The translations under genes were made by a program, and so were the position numbers. Under the pieces are notes generated by a model. The model did not search any database and was not told the DNA's origin. It saw only the letters and a program-made list of their open reading frames with translations. Shown piece after piece: positions 16,435-23,921 of a stretch of 64,000 bases of DNA. Position 1 is the stretch's first letter; every line of letters starts with the position of its first letter. This stretch comes from Cohnella sp. SGD-V74 (lineage in GTDB: Bacteria > Bacillota > Bacilli > Paenibacillales > Paenibacillaceae): the NCBI RefSeq assembly GCF_003001675.1, contig NZ_PVYW01000006.1, positions 1-64,000 on the forward strand, written 5' to 3'.

Positions 16435-17879
16435 CCGACTTGCTCCCCCCTCTCCCGGCCGGCCGAGATTTCCGCCCCTTCCGGCGCGGACAGCACGATG
16501 CGGCATGGCCCCGCTCCGATCGAAAACCGGGCGACGTCGAAGCGATACCGCTTACCTCCTCCGATCGGCTCCGAACGGAATTCCCGGCTCTCGCCCGCGC
16601 CCTCCCGTTCGACGAGAACGGCCGCTTCGCCTGCGGACGCATACTCCGCCGCGCCAAGCTCCGGCTCCACGAACGCGATCGCCAGATGAATGAGCAGCTG
16701 CTCTTCCGCAATGTCGGTCAGCGCCGGAGCCAGCTCCGTCAGCAGCCGTTCCGCCGACTCCGCCGCCTGAACGTTGGCGCGCACGAGCATGCGCAGCGCG
16801 GACATCGCCAGCGCCGACGGCAGCGCGTCGCCGACGACGGAGCCCGCGATCAGCGCCAGGCGTCCGTCTCCCGCGGAGACGGCGTCGTAGAAGCCGCCCG
16901 CGATTTCGTCGGATTCGGCTCGGGAGCCCTGCACCGTCCATCCCCTCCACTGCCGCTCATATCCGGACAGCAGCTGACGCTGCGTCCGGCCGGCGAGATC
17001 AAGATCGCGCTCCAGGCGCGCGTACTGTCGGCCTATCCGTTGCTGCAATGCGTTGAACGCGGCCGCCAGCTCGCCGGATTCGTAAGGAGAGGCGATCGGA
17101 ACGAGACTCAGCAGCTTGCCTCTGGTCATCCCGGCCAGATCTCTGAGCCGCTCGGCCATCCCCTCCAGATCCCGGAACCAATAGCGGGCCATGGCGACGG
17201 CGGCCAACAACGTCACCGCGAATACCGCAGCTCCGACGGCCAGCATCACCTCTACCCGAAGATGCCAGTCTTCCTCGCGACCGTTCAGAACGTACCAGAA
17301 GGTTCTGACGAGCATATACACCAGCCCGCAGACGAAAATGGCGATCACGTTCGTTCCCGCGCTTCTGAACTTCGACGCCTCCTGCGCGTGTATGCGCAAA
17401 TCGAGAATGGACGGTCGCAGCATCCATCGCGCCGCCCCGTAATGAAGCACTCCGAGCGCGATAAACGTCGTCAGATTCGAGAAGGAGCTTTGTCCGTATC
17501 CGAGCGCCGTCTCCATCGGCCAAGGCGGAAGTCCGAGCGCGACGAAATGATACAGCTGGGACAGCAGCATGCCGCAGCCGACATAGACGAGAAACAGCTC
17601 CATCGGAAAGCGGGTGAACCGTTCCCACAGAAGCCGATCCCGCTCGTCCCCGCGAACGGAATGCTCGGCTTTGCGCGGTATGAGCAATCGGCAATAGGTA
17701 TACAAGCTGACCGTCAGGACAACGAGCGACAGCCCGACGATCGTCCCCCATAGCGCCATCGCGAGCTCGGGCTCCGGGGTGCGATGCACGTATCTGCCGG
17801 AATAGTGCATGCCGACGGCCGTTATTATCGCAAGCAGCGCGTAAATTCCGACCAGCCGAAGTCTGCGGTCACGAAACAA
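16431..17879 (-). CDS. Membrane pseudo-phosphatase, degenerate paralogue of the SpoIIE-type phosphatase
   Basis: 482 residues with the same plan as its neighbour: about six N-terminal membrane segments, a linker (YESGELAAAFNALQQRIGRQYARLERDLDLA) and a PP2C-like C-terminal domain. The metal-binding sites are lost: GGDFYD is AGGFYD, IGDVSGKG is AGSVVGDA, and the YTDG segment is replaced (VLSAPEG). It should not bind two Mn/Mg ions, so it is predicted catalytically dead. It may act as a sensor partner, inhibitor or scaffold for the active enzyme. Start TTG 17879 with GAGGGGG at the right distance; it overlaps the upstream gene by 11 bases. Confidence 0.82.
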   Translation of the reverse strand: MFRDRRLRLVGIYALLAIITAVGMHYSGRYVHRTPEPELAMALWGTIVGLSLVVLTVSLYTYCRLLIPRKAEHSVRGDERDRLLWERFTRFPMELFLVYVGCGMLLSQLYHFVALGLPPWPMETALGYGQSSFSNLTTFIALGVLHYGAARWMLRPSILDLRIHAQEASKFRSAGTNVIAIFVCGLVYMLVRTFWYVLNGREEDWHLRVEVMLAVGAAVFAVTLLAAVAMARYWFRDLEGMAERLRDLAGMTRGKLLSLVPIASPYESGELAAAFNALQQRIGRQYARLERDLDLAGRTQRQLLSGYERQWRGWTVQGSRAESDEIAGGFYDAVSAGDGRLALIAGSVVGDALPSALAMSALRMLVRANVQAAESAERLLTELAPALTDIAEEQLLIHLAIAFVEPELGAAEYASAGEAAVLVEREGAGESREFRSEPIGGGKRYRFDVARFSIGAGPCRIVLSAPEGAEISAGRERGEQVG

Positions 17880-19677
17880 TGCCGTTCCCCCTCACAAGAG
17901 CGCGAAGCTCCTCCGACGGCTCCGTCCCCAGCTCTTCCCGGCACATCCGGCTCAGCCGGTCGTACAAGGCGGAGATCTCGCCGTTTCTCTTCAACGCCAG
18001 CAGCAGGCGGATCAGATGCGCGTAAGCTTCCTCCCGCTCCGGCTGCAGCCTGATCCATTCCCGGCAATACGTCTCTTCGAGCTCGCCGTCTCCCTGCTCT
18101 TCGGCCAACAGACGAAGCTTGCGAAGGATTGCCGCCTGCTTATCCAGCAGGAATTCTCTCATCCGCTCCAGCCACGAGAAGTAGGGAAGCTCGGGGAGCA
18201 AGTCGTCGTACAGGCCGAACGCTTCCTGATACATCTCGTAGGACAGCGCCCGATCCTTCAGCCACAGCTGATCCGCGACCCGGATCAGCGTCAAATACCG
18301 TTCGACGTCGACGTGATCGAACGCGTCCTCGCGGAGCGCGACCATTCCTTCCCGAATGCCCGCCCCGTCCCTCACGGCCAATTCCTCAAGCAGCGTCTGC
18401 TTGAGCTGGTGAATGACGACGTAGAGAAGCTTGTTCGCTTTATCCCGGTCCTCCCCCAGCTCCAGTTGTTCCACCAGTTGCTCCTTCGGATAGGCGTATT
18501 TCGGCTGCAGCAGCAGGAACACGCACAGCTCCTGGGCTTTCTTGCGCTTCCAGCGAATATGCCTCACCTCGTGCTCGCCGCGCTCGAACGACAGCCCTCC
18601 GAAGCATACGATCCGCCAGCCTCTCCGTTCGTAATCGTATTGGTCCTCGCGCGGCTGCGGAGAACGATCCGTCGGAACGGCCGGAATCGCCGCGTCCGAC
18701 TTCCCGTCAGGCTTCAGCTTAAGGTACCGCTCGATGTATCCCGCTTCCTTCAGCGCATCCCGCGCTTCTTCCGTTCGCCCGAGCAGGCTGCAGCCTTCGG
18801 ATACGGTCAGCAGCATATCGCGCCGCATCTCCAGATCCGCGTCGTAAGCTTGCTTCAGCTCCGCAAGAACGGGCAGCAAGCTCTCCGCCAGAAGAGGATC
18901 GATTCGAAGCGCCGCCCGAAACAGCGCCAGATGGACATAGACGCGATGGCGGTAAGGCTCCCGCTCCCAAGACGCATCGGCCATCGGACGCAAGCAGGCG
19001 TAAGCTTCTTCCCATTGTCCGCTTTGCAGCAGGCGCAGTCCGGGAATCCACTCCGCGGCCAGAGCGACCCCCGGAGCCCGCGACGCCCAGTGCCGCAGTC
19101 TCCACGCCAGCTCCTCCCATTGCCGCTCCGACAGCCGGCCCTCGCATTGCTGCAGCAGCTCCGCCAGCGCCGCTGTCGCCTCTTCGTACATCTGCTTCCG
19201 TTCGAACAGATCGATGGCCTCTGCGTATCGGGCTTGAGCCCGTTCCGGTTCGCCCTTCCAGGCGTGGCCGAAGGCAAGCGCAAGCGGAAGCGCTCCGGCT
19301 ATCCGATCGACGGGCAAGCTTTCGGCCTCCTTTTCCAGAAACTCGAACAAAGTCGACGCTTCCTCGACCTCTCCGAGCCGCAGCAATACCGGGGCGAGCG
19401 AGCACAGCACGGCAAGCAGGCCGTCGGGGTCGTCCGTCGCCCCGAATTCCGCGATCGCCCGCGTCAGCCACAGCTTGGCTTCCCGCAGATCCCCCGCTCG
19501 AAGCCGGCTGTCGCCCATCTCGCGCATCAGCAGCGGGGACGCGGCCAGCATCTCTGCCGGCAGACGGCGCAGCCATGCCTCTTCCGTCCGCTCGCCTTCC
19601 ATCGCCATGCGCTCCAGGCGAATGAACGCTTCCATATGCAGCCCGCCGTCCAGCAGGGCGTCGATGCGGGGATTCAT
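17869..19677 (-). CDS. TPR regulator with C-terminal BTAD (SARP-type) domain
   Basis: 602 residues. N-terminal half is a run of TPR-like helical repeats (for example LRAGDLREAKLWLTRAIAEFG, LLRLGEVEEASTLFEFL). After a linker near residue 345 comes a winged-helix segment (FGGLSFERGEHEVRHIRWKRKKAQELCVFLLL) and then a bacterial transcriptional activator domain (DVERYLTLIRVAD ... EETYCREWIRLQPEREEAYAHLIRLLL). Such proteins usually activate nearby genes. It is the first gene of the partner-switching operon and overlaps the next. ATG 19677 has GGAGGAGG upstream and is preferred to GTG 19716. Divergent from the stalk-protein gene. Confidence 0.82.
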   Translation of the reverse strand: MNPRIDALLDGGLHMEAFIRLERMAMEGERTEEAWLRRLPAEMLAASPLLMREMGDSRLRAGDLREAKLWLTRAIAEFGATDDPDGLLAVLCSLAPVLLRLGEVEEASTLFEFLEKEAESLPVDRIAGALPLALAFGHAWKGEPERAQARYAEAIDLFERKQMYEEATAALAELLQQCEGRLSERQWEELAWRLRHWASRAPGVALAAEWIPGLRLLQSGQWEEAYACLRPMADASWEREPYRHRVYVHLALFRAALRIDPLLAESLLPVLAELKQAYDADLEMRRDMLLTVSEGCSLLGRTEEARDALKEAGYIERYLKLKPDGKSDAAIPAVPTDRSPQPREDQYDYERRGWRIVCFGGLSFERGEHEVRHIRWKRKKAQELCVFLLLQPKYAYPKEQLVEQLELGEDRDKANKLLYVVIHQLKQTLLEELAVRDGAGIREGMVALREDAFDHVDVERYLTLIRVADQLWLKDRALSYEMYQEAFGLYDDLLPELPYFSWLERMREFLLDKQAAILRKLRLLAEEQGDGELEETYCREWIRLQPEREEAYAHLIRLLLALKRNGEISALYDRLSRMCREELGTEPSEELRALVRGNGIVS

Positions 19678-19833
19678 TCGCTTCCAGCCTCCTCCGATCT
19701 GCCGTTCAGTACCCACATTACCTCAACCCGCTTACAAAGAAATAACACTTTTCTTACAAACGCGGCATGTTAGCTTTCTGTTATCGGGGCCTAGTATAGT
19801 CGTCTCTATCAAACTTAAGGAGTGAAGCTGCAC

Positions 19834-21447
19834 GTGAAAAAAACATTGGCCCTGCTGATCGCGTCGTTACTGCTTATCTCGCTGCTGCCCGGATTAGGCT
19901 CGGGCACGGCGCGCGCCGGGGATACGATCTACTGGGGCGAAGAGCAAAGCGCGGTCTACGATCAAATTCATCCTTACACCTTGAACTGGACGGGCGACGT
20001 CCTGGACCGGGGCGGGCTTAACTTGGCCTCGATGAAATACGAGAGCAAGAGCGCCAGCGCGGACATCGTCATCAACCAATACGGGGACATCGGAGCGCTG
20101 TCGATCCGCAAGCTGTCCGGAGAAGCGCTGAGCGATCCGACCCCGCGTTCGACGAGCGGCTTCTCCAATTCGCTTCGGCTGGAACAAGGCGCCGTCTACC
20201 TGGTCGTTCTGCACGACACGTCCTACGCGAAAATCCGCATCGACCAGATTTTCCCGGACAACGGATTCTCGATTACGAAGCTCAAGTTCTCCTACGTCTT
20301 CGAAGCGCCGGAGCCTCCGGCGGCCGGCGGCGGCTTGGGCAGCGGTTCGGCGGGCCTGGACATCGGCTCGCCCACGCTCGATCTGCTTGATCCGGCCGAA
20401 ATCTATGTGTTCGAGGGAGAAGGAGCGATCACGATTCCCTGGACTCCGTCCCCCGGGGAATACAGCTGGGATATTTACCGTTCGGACAACGGCGCTCCCT
20501 ATGCGAAAGTGACCGACTTCGTCATCACGGAGCATGAATACACCGATCATTACGTATTCATTGGCCGTACGTACTTGTACAAACTGGTGTCGTACGATCG
20601 CAGCGGCAAACCGCTGGCCGTATCGGACCCGATCATGGTCACGCTTGTCCCGCTCGGTCAGGGCGGCTCGTCCGGGAACAACCCGCCTGCCGGCCATCCG
20701 GCTCCAACCTCCAAGCGAATCGTGCTCCAGCTCGGCAACACGACCGCTTACGTCAATGACAAGGCGCACAAGCTGGAAGTCGCTCCGTTCAACTATAACG
20801 GACGAACGGTCCTCCCGCTCCGCTTCGTCGGAGAAGCGCTTGGCCTCGACGTCAAATGGAACGGCCAAACCCGCAGCATCACGCTGAAAAGCGACAAGGA
20901 CACGATCGTGCTCGTCCTCGACGACTCCCAGGCGACGGTGAACGGCAAACGCGTCATGATGGACGTTCCCGCCTTCATTCACAACAAAGTGACAATGGTG
21001 CCGATCCGCTTCGTCAGCGAGCAGTTGAAGCAGAAGATTACCTTCGACAACGCCACGAAAAAGATTACGATAGAAGGCCAGAGCGCTGCCGGTTCTTCGT
21101 CTTCATCGGGCTCGTCCGGCGGCGGATCTCCGTCGTCCTCGGGAGCATCCGGAGGCGAGAAGCAGCCATCCGACACGGGTGCTTCCTACTTCGTCGGCAG
21201 CTGGAGCATGTGGGTTCCGGCCGGCAGAGACGGAGCGGACGGCGGCACGCTGACCATCCATGCCGACGGCACGTTCTCCTACAGTTGGAACGGAGCCAAG
21301 ACCGGCACGTGGAGCTACGACAAAGCGACGGGCAAGCTGCTGCTGTCCGGCTACAAGAGCGGCTGGGACTGGACCGTCACCAGAACGGATAAAGGCATAA
21401 CCGTGTCGACGCTTGGCGTATACGAGACGGGAGTTCGCTTGAAGTAG
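19834..21447 (+). CDS. Secreted stalk-domain protein (copper amine oxidase N-terminal-like domain)
   Basis: 537 residues. Signal peptide (VKKTLALLIASLLLISLLPG, cleavage near ARA-GD). A beta-rich N-terminal part and a fibronectin-like section (about residues 195-285) lead to a stalk domain typical of Paenibacillus exoproteins: VNDKAHKLEVAPFNYNGRTV, LPLRFVGEALG, VTMVPIRFVSEQL. A Ser/Gly linker and a C-terminal lipocalin-like beta module (YFVGSWSMWVP ... TLTIHADGTFSYSW) follow. No catalytic residues of copper amine oxidase exist; the domain is structural. GTG 19834 is chosen because AAGGAGTG (19817-19824) is correctly spaced, not GTG 19822. Confidence 0.85.
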   Translation: MKKTLALLIASLLLISLLPGLGSGTARAGDTIYWGEEQSAVYDQIHPYTLNWTGDVLDRGGLNLASMKYESKSASADIVINQYGDIGALSIRKLSGEALSDPTPRSTSGFSNSLRLEQGAVYLVVLHDTSYAKIRIDQIFPDNGFSITKLKFSYVFEAPEPPAAGGGLGSGSAGLDIGSPTLDLLDPAEIYVFEGEGAITIPWTPSPGEYSWDIYRSDNGAPYAKVTDFVITEHEYTDHYVFIGRTYLYKLVSYDRSGKPLAVSDPIMVTLVPLGQGGSSGNNPPAGHPAPTSKRIVLQLGNTTAYVNDKAHKLEVAPFNYNGRTVLPLRFVGEALGLDVKWNGQTRSITLKSDKDTIVLVLDDSQATVNGKRVMMDVPAFIHNKVTMVPIRFVSEQLKQKITFDNATKKITIEGQSAAGSSSSSGSSGGGSPSSSGASGGEKQPSDTGASYFVGSWSMWVPAGRDGADGGTLTIHADGTFSYSWNGAKTGTWSYDKATGKLLLSGYKSGWDWTVTRTDKGITVSTLGVYETGVRLK

Positions 21448-21463
21448 CGGACCTCCGGAATGC

Positions 21464-21510
21464 AAAACAGCCGAGAAGCCCGGCGACTGCCGGAGTTCTC
21501 GGCTTGCTTG
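21464..21510. terminator. Bidirectional terminator between stalk-protein gene and ECF sigma gene
   Basis: AGCCGAGAA (21469-21477) pairs with TTCTCGGCT (21496-21504), with an inner GCCCGGC/GCCGG stem. It sits between two convergent genes; CTTGCTTGTT follows on the plus strand and TTTTG on the minus strand. Confidence 0.75.
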
Positions 21511-21511
21511 T

Positions 21512-22054
21512 TCAACCCTTGTCCAGATGCTTGCGAAGCAGATCTCTGCCCCGCTTAAGGCGCGACTTGACCGTGTTCATTTTCACCTGATTCATCTCCA
21601 CGATCTCTTCCATCGACATGTCCAGCACGTACCGCTGATACACCATAAGCCGATAAGCCTTCGGCAGCTTGTCGATGGCGGCGAGCAGATGCTCCGAAGT
21701 CTCCTTCAGAATAAGCGCATCCTCGGGCCGGCTCGCTTCGGCGACCTGATTCTCCCATCCCTCGTGGTTCATCATCGGATGGTTGAGGGTGAGCTTCGTC
21801 TTCCTTTTGCGCAGCATGTCGATGCAGATGTTTTTCGTCGTCGTGAAAATAAGCGAGGAGACCGACCCCGCCGGATCGAGGCGTTCGAAGTTCACGTAGA
21901 GCTTAAGGAACGTCTCCTGCACGGCTTCCTCGGTATCCGTCTTGCTCCGCAATATTTTCCATGCGAAGCTGAATATTTTATCTTTATAATGCTCGAATAA
22001 TTGCTCGTAAGAGACGACCGGCAATCCCCGGCCGACTGCGGGCTGCATATCCAT
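21512..22054 (-). CDS. ECF-type RNA polymerase sigma factor
   Basis: 180 residues. Region 2 reads YEQLFEHYKDKIFSFAWKIL then DTEEAVQETFLKLYVNFERLD (the DAEDVxQExF pattern) and IFTTTKNICIDMLRKRK. Region 4 reads LPKAYRLMVYQRYVLDMSMEEIVEMNQVKMNTVKSRLKRGRDLLRKHL. No anti-sigma gene adjoins it; the upstream neighbour on the same strand is the AIM24-type gene across about 100 bp. A TATAAT box lies at 22094-22099 (minus), with a poor -35, so a housekeeping promoter is likely. ATG 22054 has GGGGAAGAGG upstream. Confidence 0.9.
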   Translation of the reverse strand: MDMQPAVGRGLPVVSYEQLFEHYKDKIFSFAWKILRSKTDTEEAVQETFLKLYVNFERLDPAGSVSSLIFTTTKNICIDMLRKRKTKLTLNHPMMNHEGWENQVAEASRPEDALILKETSEHLLAAIDKLPKAYRLMVYQRYVLDMSMEEIVEMNQVKMNTVKSRLKRGRDLLRKHLDKG

Positions 22055-22157
22055 AGGCTTTGCACCTCTTCCCCGTAAATCTCAGTATTCTCTATTATAA
22101 CACCATAGAGCTTGCCTGTTCGATATTCACAGAAAATTCGCAAAACCTTTTTCAGCC

Positions 22158-22835
22158 CTATCTGCCCGGAAGAAACTTCTTGATCCAGTTGCCGAAGCCC
22201 GACGGATTGCGGGTCTGAATGAGCACGATCCCTTCGCCTCGGAAGCGGCAGACGAGACCTTCGCCGCTCGTGATGCTGGAGAACCAGCCTTTGGACGCTT
22301 TCTCGATCGAATAGTGAACGTAATCCGGCCAGGCCACGAGATGACCGTTGTCGATAATGCGCTCTTCTCCCGGTGCGAGATTAACCGCGTGGATCGAACC
22401 GTACGAAGCCAGGAACACCGTGCCTTTTCCGCTGATCTCGATAATGAAGAAACCTTCGCCCGACAGCAGGCCGCGGCTCAGGTTTTGCATTTTCGTATTG
22501 ACCTGGATGCCGCTCGTTCCGGCGAGGAATCCGTCCTTCTGGACGAGAAGCCGGTAAGACCCGTCCAATTCGACGGCCTGAATGTCTCCGATGGAAGACG
22601 GCGCGAGCAGCACTTCTCCGCCGCCGCGGTTCGCCGACAGCTCCTGGAAGAAGAACGTCTCCCCGCTGAGCATCCGGCCGAGTCCCGCCATAATGCCCCC
22701 GTCCGCCGTTCCCTTGACGTCGACGTTCGGAGACATGGACACCATCGCTCCCGACTCGGCTTTCAGACTTTCTCCGGCCTGCAGTTGAACTTTCAGCATG
22801 GCGAAGGCGCCCTGGTACAACAGTTCGTATTTCAC
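22158..22835 (-). CDS. AIM24/TIGR00266-family protein
   Basis: 225 residues. Seen: GAFAMLKVQLQAGESLKAESGAMVSMSPNV at the N terminus, ANRGGGEVLLAPSSIGDIQAVELDG mid-way, and LSGEGFFIIEISGKGTVFLASYGSI, the repeated beta-strand pattern of the AIM24 (TIGR00266) family, found across bacteria with no agreed function (a trimeric beta fold). No signal peptide. The upstream TTG-start gene lies 18 bases away, so both are probably co-transcribed. Confidence 0.85.
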   Translation of the reverse strand: MKYELLYQGAFAMLKVQLQAGESLKAESGAMVSMSPNVDVKGTADGGIMAGLGRMLSGETFFFQELSANRGGGEVLLAPSSIGDIQAVELDGSYRLLVQKDGFLAGTSGIQVNTKMQNLSRGLLSGEGFFIIEISGKGTVFLASYGSIHAVNLAPGEERIIDNGHLVAWPDYVHYSIEKASKGWFSSITSGEGLVCRFRGEGIVLIQTRNPSGFGNWIKKFLPGR

Positions 22836-22853
22836 GACAATTCCTCCTATAGA

Positions 22854-23450
22854 TTAAAATCGGCGTCCGCGCGAGAAATCGTCCCCGAAGCCGTTATCGT
22901 TGTTCTTATTCGTCAACCCGCTCATCCTGCCGATCGCGTCTTTATAGATGCGCGTAATCTCCTGCACTTTGTCGAACTCTTCGTCTCCCGGCCCCAGATT
23001 CTGATAGAACATTTTCTCCAGCACCGTCTGATAGAGTCGAAGGCGGTCCTCGAGCCGCTCCCGTTCTTGTGCGACGATTTCTTCGAGCGTATGCTGCCCG
23101 ACCCAGCGGTCGATCTCATCCCCCGTTCCGAGCTCCGTTGCCGGGTCCCGTCCGGATCGTTCCCGTTCCGAAGGGATGCGCTCGTAGCGGTCGCCCGACA
23201 CGTCGACGGAAGTGCGAAGCTGGGAGAGCAGAATGCGTTGTTTGGCCAGCATGACCTGAAAAAACTTGTTCCCGAGCAAATCCGCGACCACGAGGCGGCA
23301 CATCTCCGGATTCCCCAGCAGCGTGGCGTCGTAAGGATGCAGAATCCACTGCTCCTGCTCGTAGAACAGGTTAAACTCGAACCAGGCTCCTCCGTAATTA
23401 AACCGAATGTTGATCGTGGAGGAATCCAAAACTTCAAAGGTAAAATCCAA
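22854..23450 (-). CDS. Conserved-looking protein of unknown function
   Basis: 198 residues, not recognised. The N-terminal half is compact and aromatic (FEVLDSSTINIRFNYGG, FEFNLFYEQEQWILHPYD); the second half is charged and probably helical, with heptad-like segments (EEIVAQERERLEDRLRLYQTVLEKMF), and ends in a disordered Gly/Asn/Arg tail. No membrane segment or signal peptide. Start TTG 23450 with GAGGAG at about ten bases is the only well-supported start. The 18-bp gap to the AIM24-type gene suggests a two-gene operon. Confidence 0.65.
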   Translation of the reverse strand: MDFTFEVLDSSTINIRFNYGGAWFEFNLFYEQEQWILHPYDATLLGNPEMCRLVVADLLGNKFFQVMLAKQRILLSQLRTSVDVSGDRYERIPSERERSGRDPATELGTGDEIDRWVGQHTLEEIVAQERERLEDRLRLYQTVLEKMFYQNLGPGDEEFDKVQEITRIYKDAIGRMSGLTNKNNDNGFGDDFSRGRRF

Positions 23451-23597
23451 GAGCCGCGACTCCTCTCTCCTGTTCGTCCTCTCTCTTATTAATAATAAAC
23501 GGAATAGTTAGGCAATACTAGCCCCTCAGCCCTTCGCGAAGCCTCTCCCGTCGGCGTCTCCGCTCCAAAATCCGCGGCGGCGGTTTTACGTGGGGAA

Positions 23598-23830
23598 TTA
23601 GCAGGTTTCTTGGAACATCTCGCGCGGAACAGCGGCTTCTCGAGGGGAATTAGCAGGTTTCTTAGAACATCTCGGACGAAATAGCGGCTTTTCGAGGGGA
23701 GTTAGCAGGTTTCTTAGAACATCTCGGACGAAATAGCGGCTTTTCGAGGGGAGTTAGCAGGTTTCTTAGAACATCTCGGACGAAATAGCGGCTTTTCGAG
23801 GGGAGTTAGCAGGTTTCTTAGCACATCGCT
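23598..23830. repeat. Tandem repeat, period exactly 52 bp, five copies (TTAGAACA family, locus B)
   Basis: TTAGCAGGTTTCTT starts at 23598, 23650, 23702, 23754 and 23806, each exactly 52 bp apart; copies 2-4 are almost identical and the last breaks off after about 25 bp. The conserved core is TTTCTTAGAACATCTCGGAC, then AAATAGCGGCTTTTCGAGGG. It fills most of the gap between the unknown gene (23450) and the GH42 gene end. No reading frame can persist through a 52-bp period. Confidence 0.93.
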
Positions 23831-23843
23831 CTCCGCGAGCATA

Positions 23844-23894
23844 ATAAAAAGCACAACCCGCAGGCTCCAATCGTTCCGTGCCCGCGGGTTGTGC
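23844..23894 (-). terminator. Rho-independent terminator of the GH42 gene
   Basis: GCACAACCCGC (23851) pairs with GCGGGTTGTGC (ending 23894). On the minus strand the stem is followed by TTTTTATTAT, a good U-run, 28 bp past the beta-galactosidase stop. Confidence 0.85.
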
Positions 23895-23921
23895 CCTTGT
23901 TCGCTAGTTTACCATAGTCCG

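Noticed and set aside
23598..23830. CRISPR array at the 52-bp repeats
   Set aside because: Units are identical along their full length with no variable spacer.
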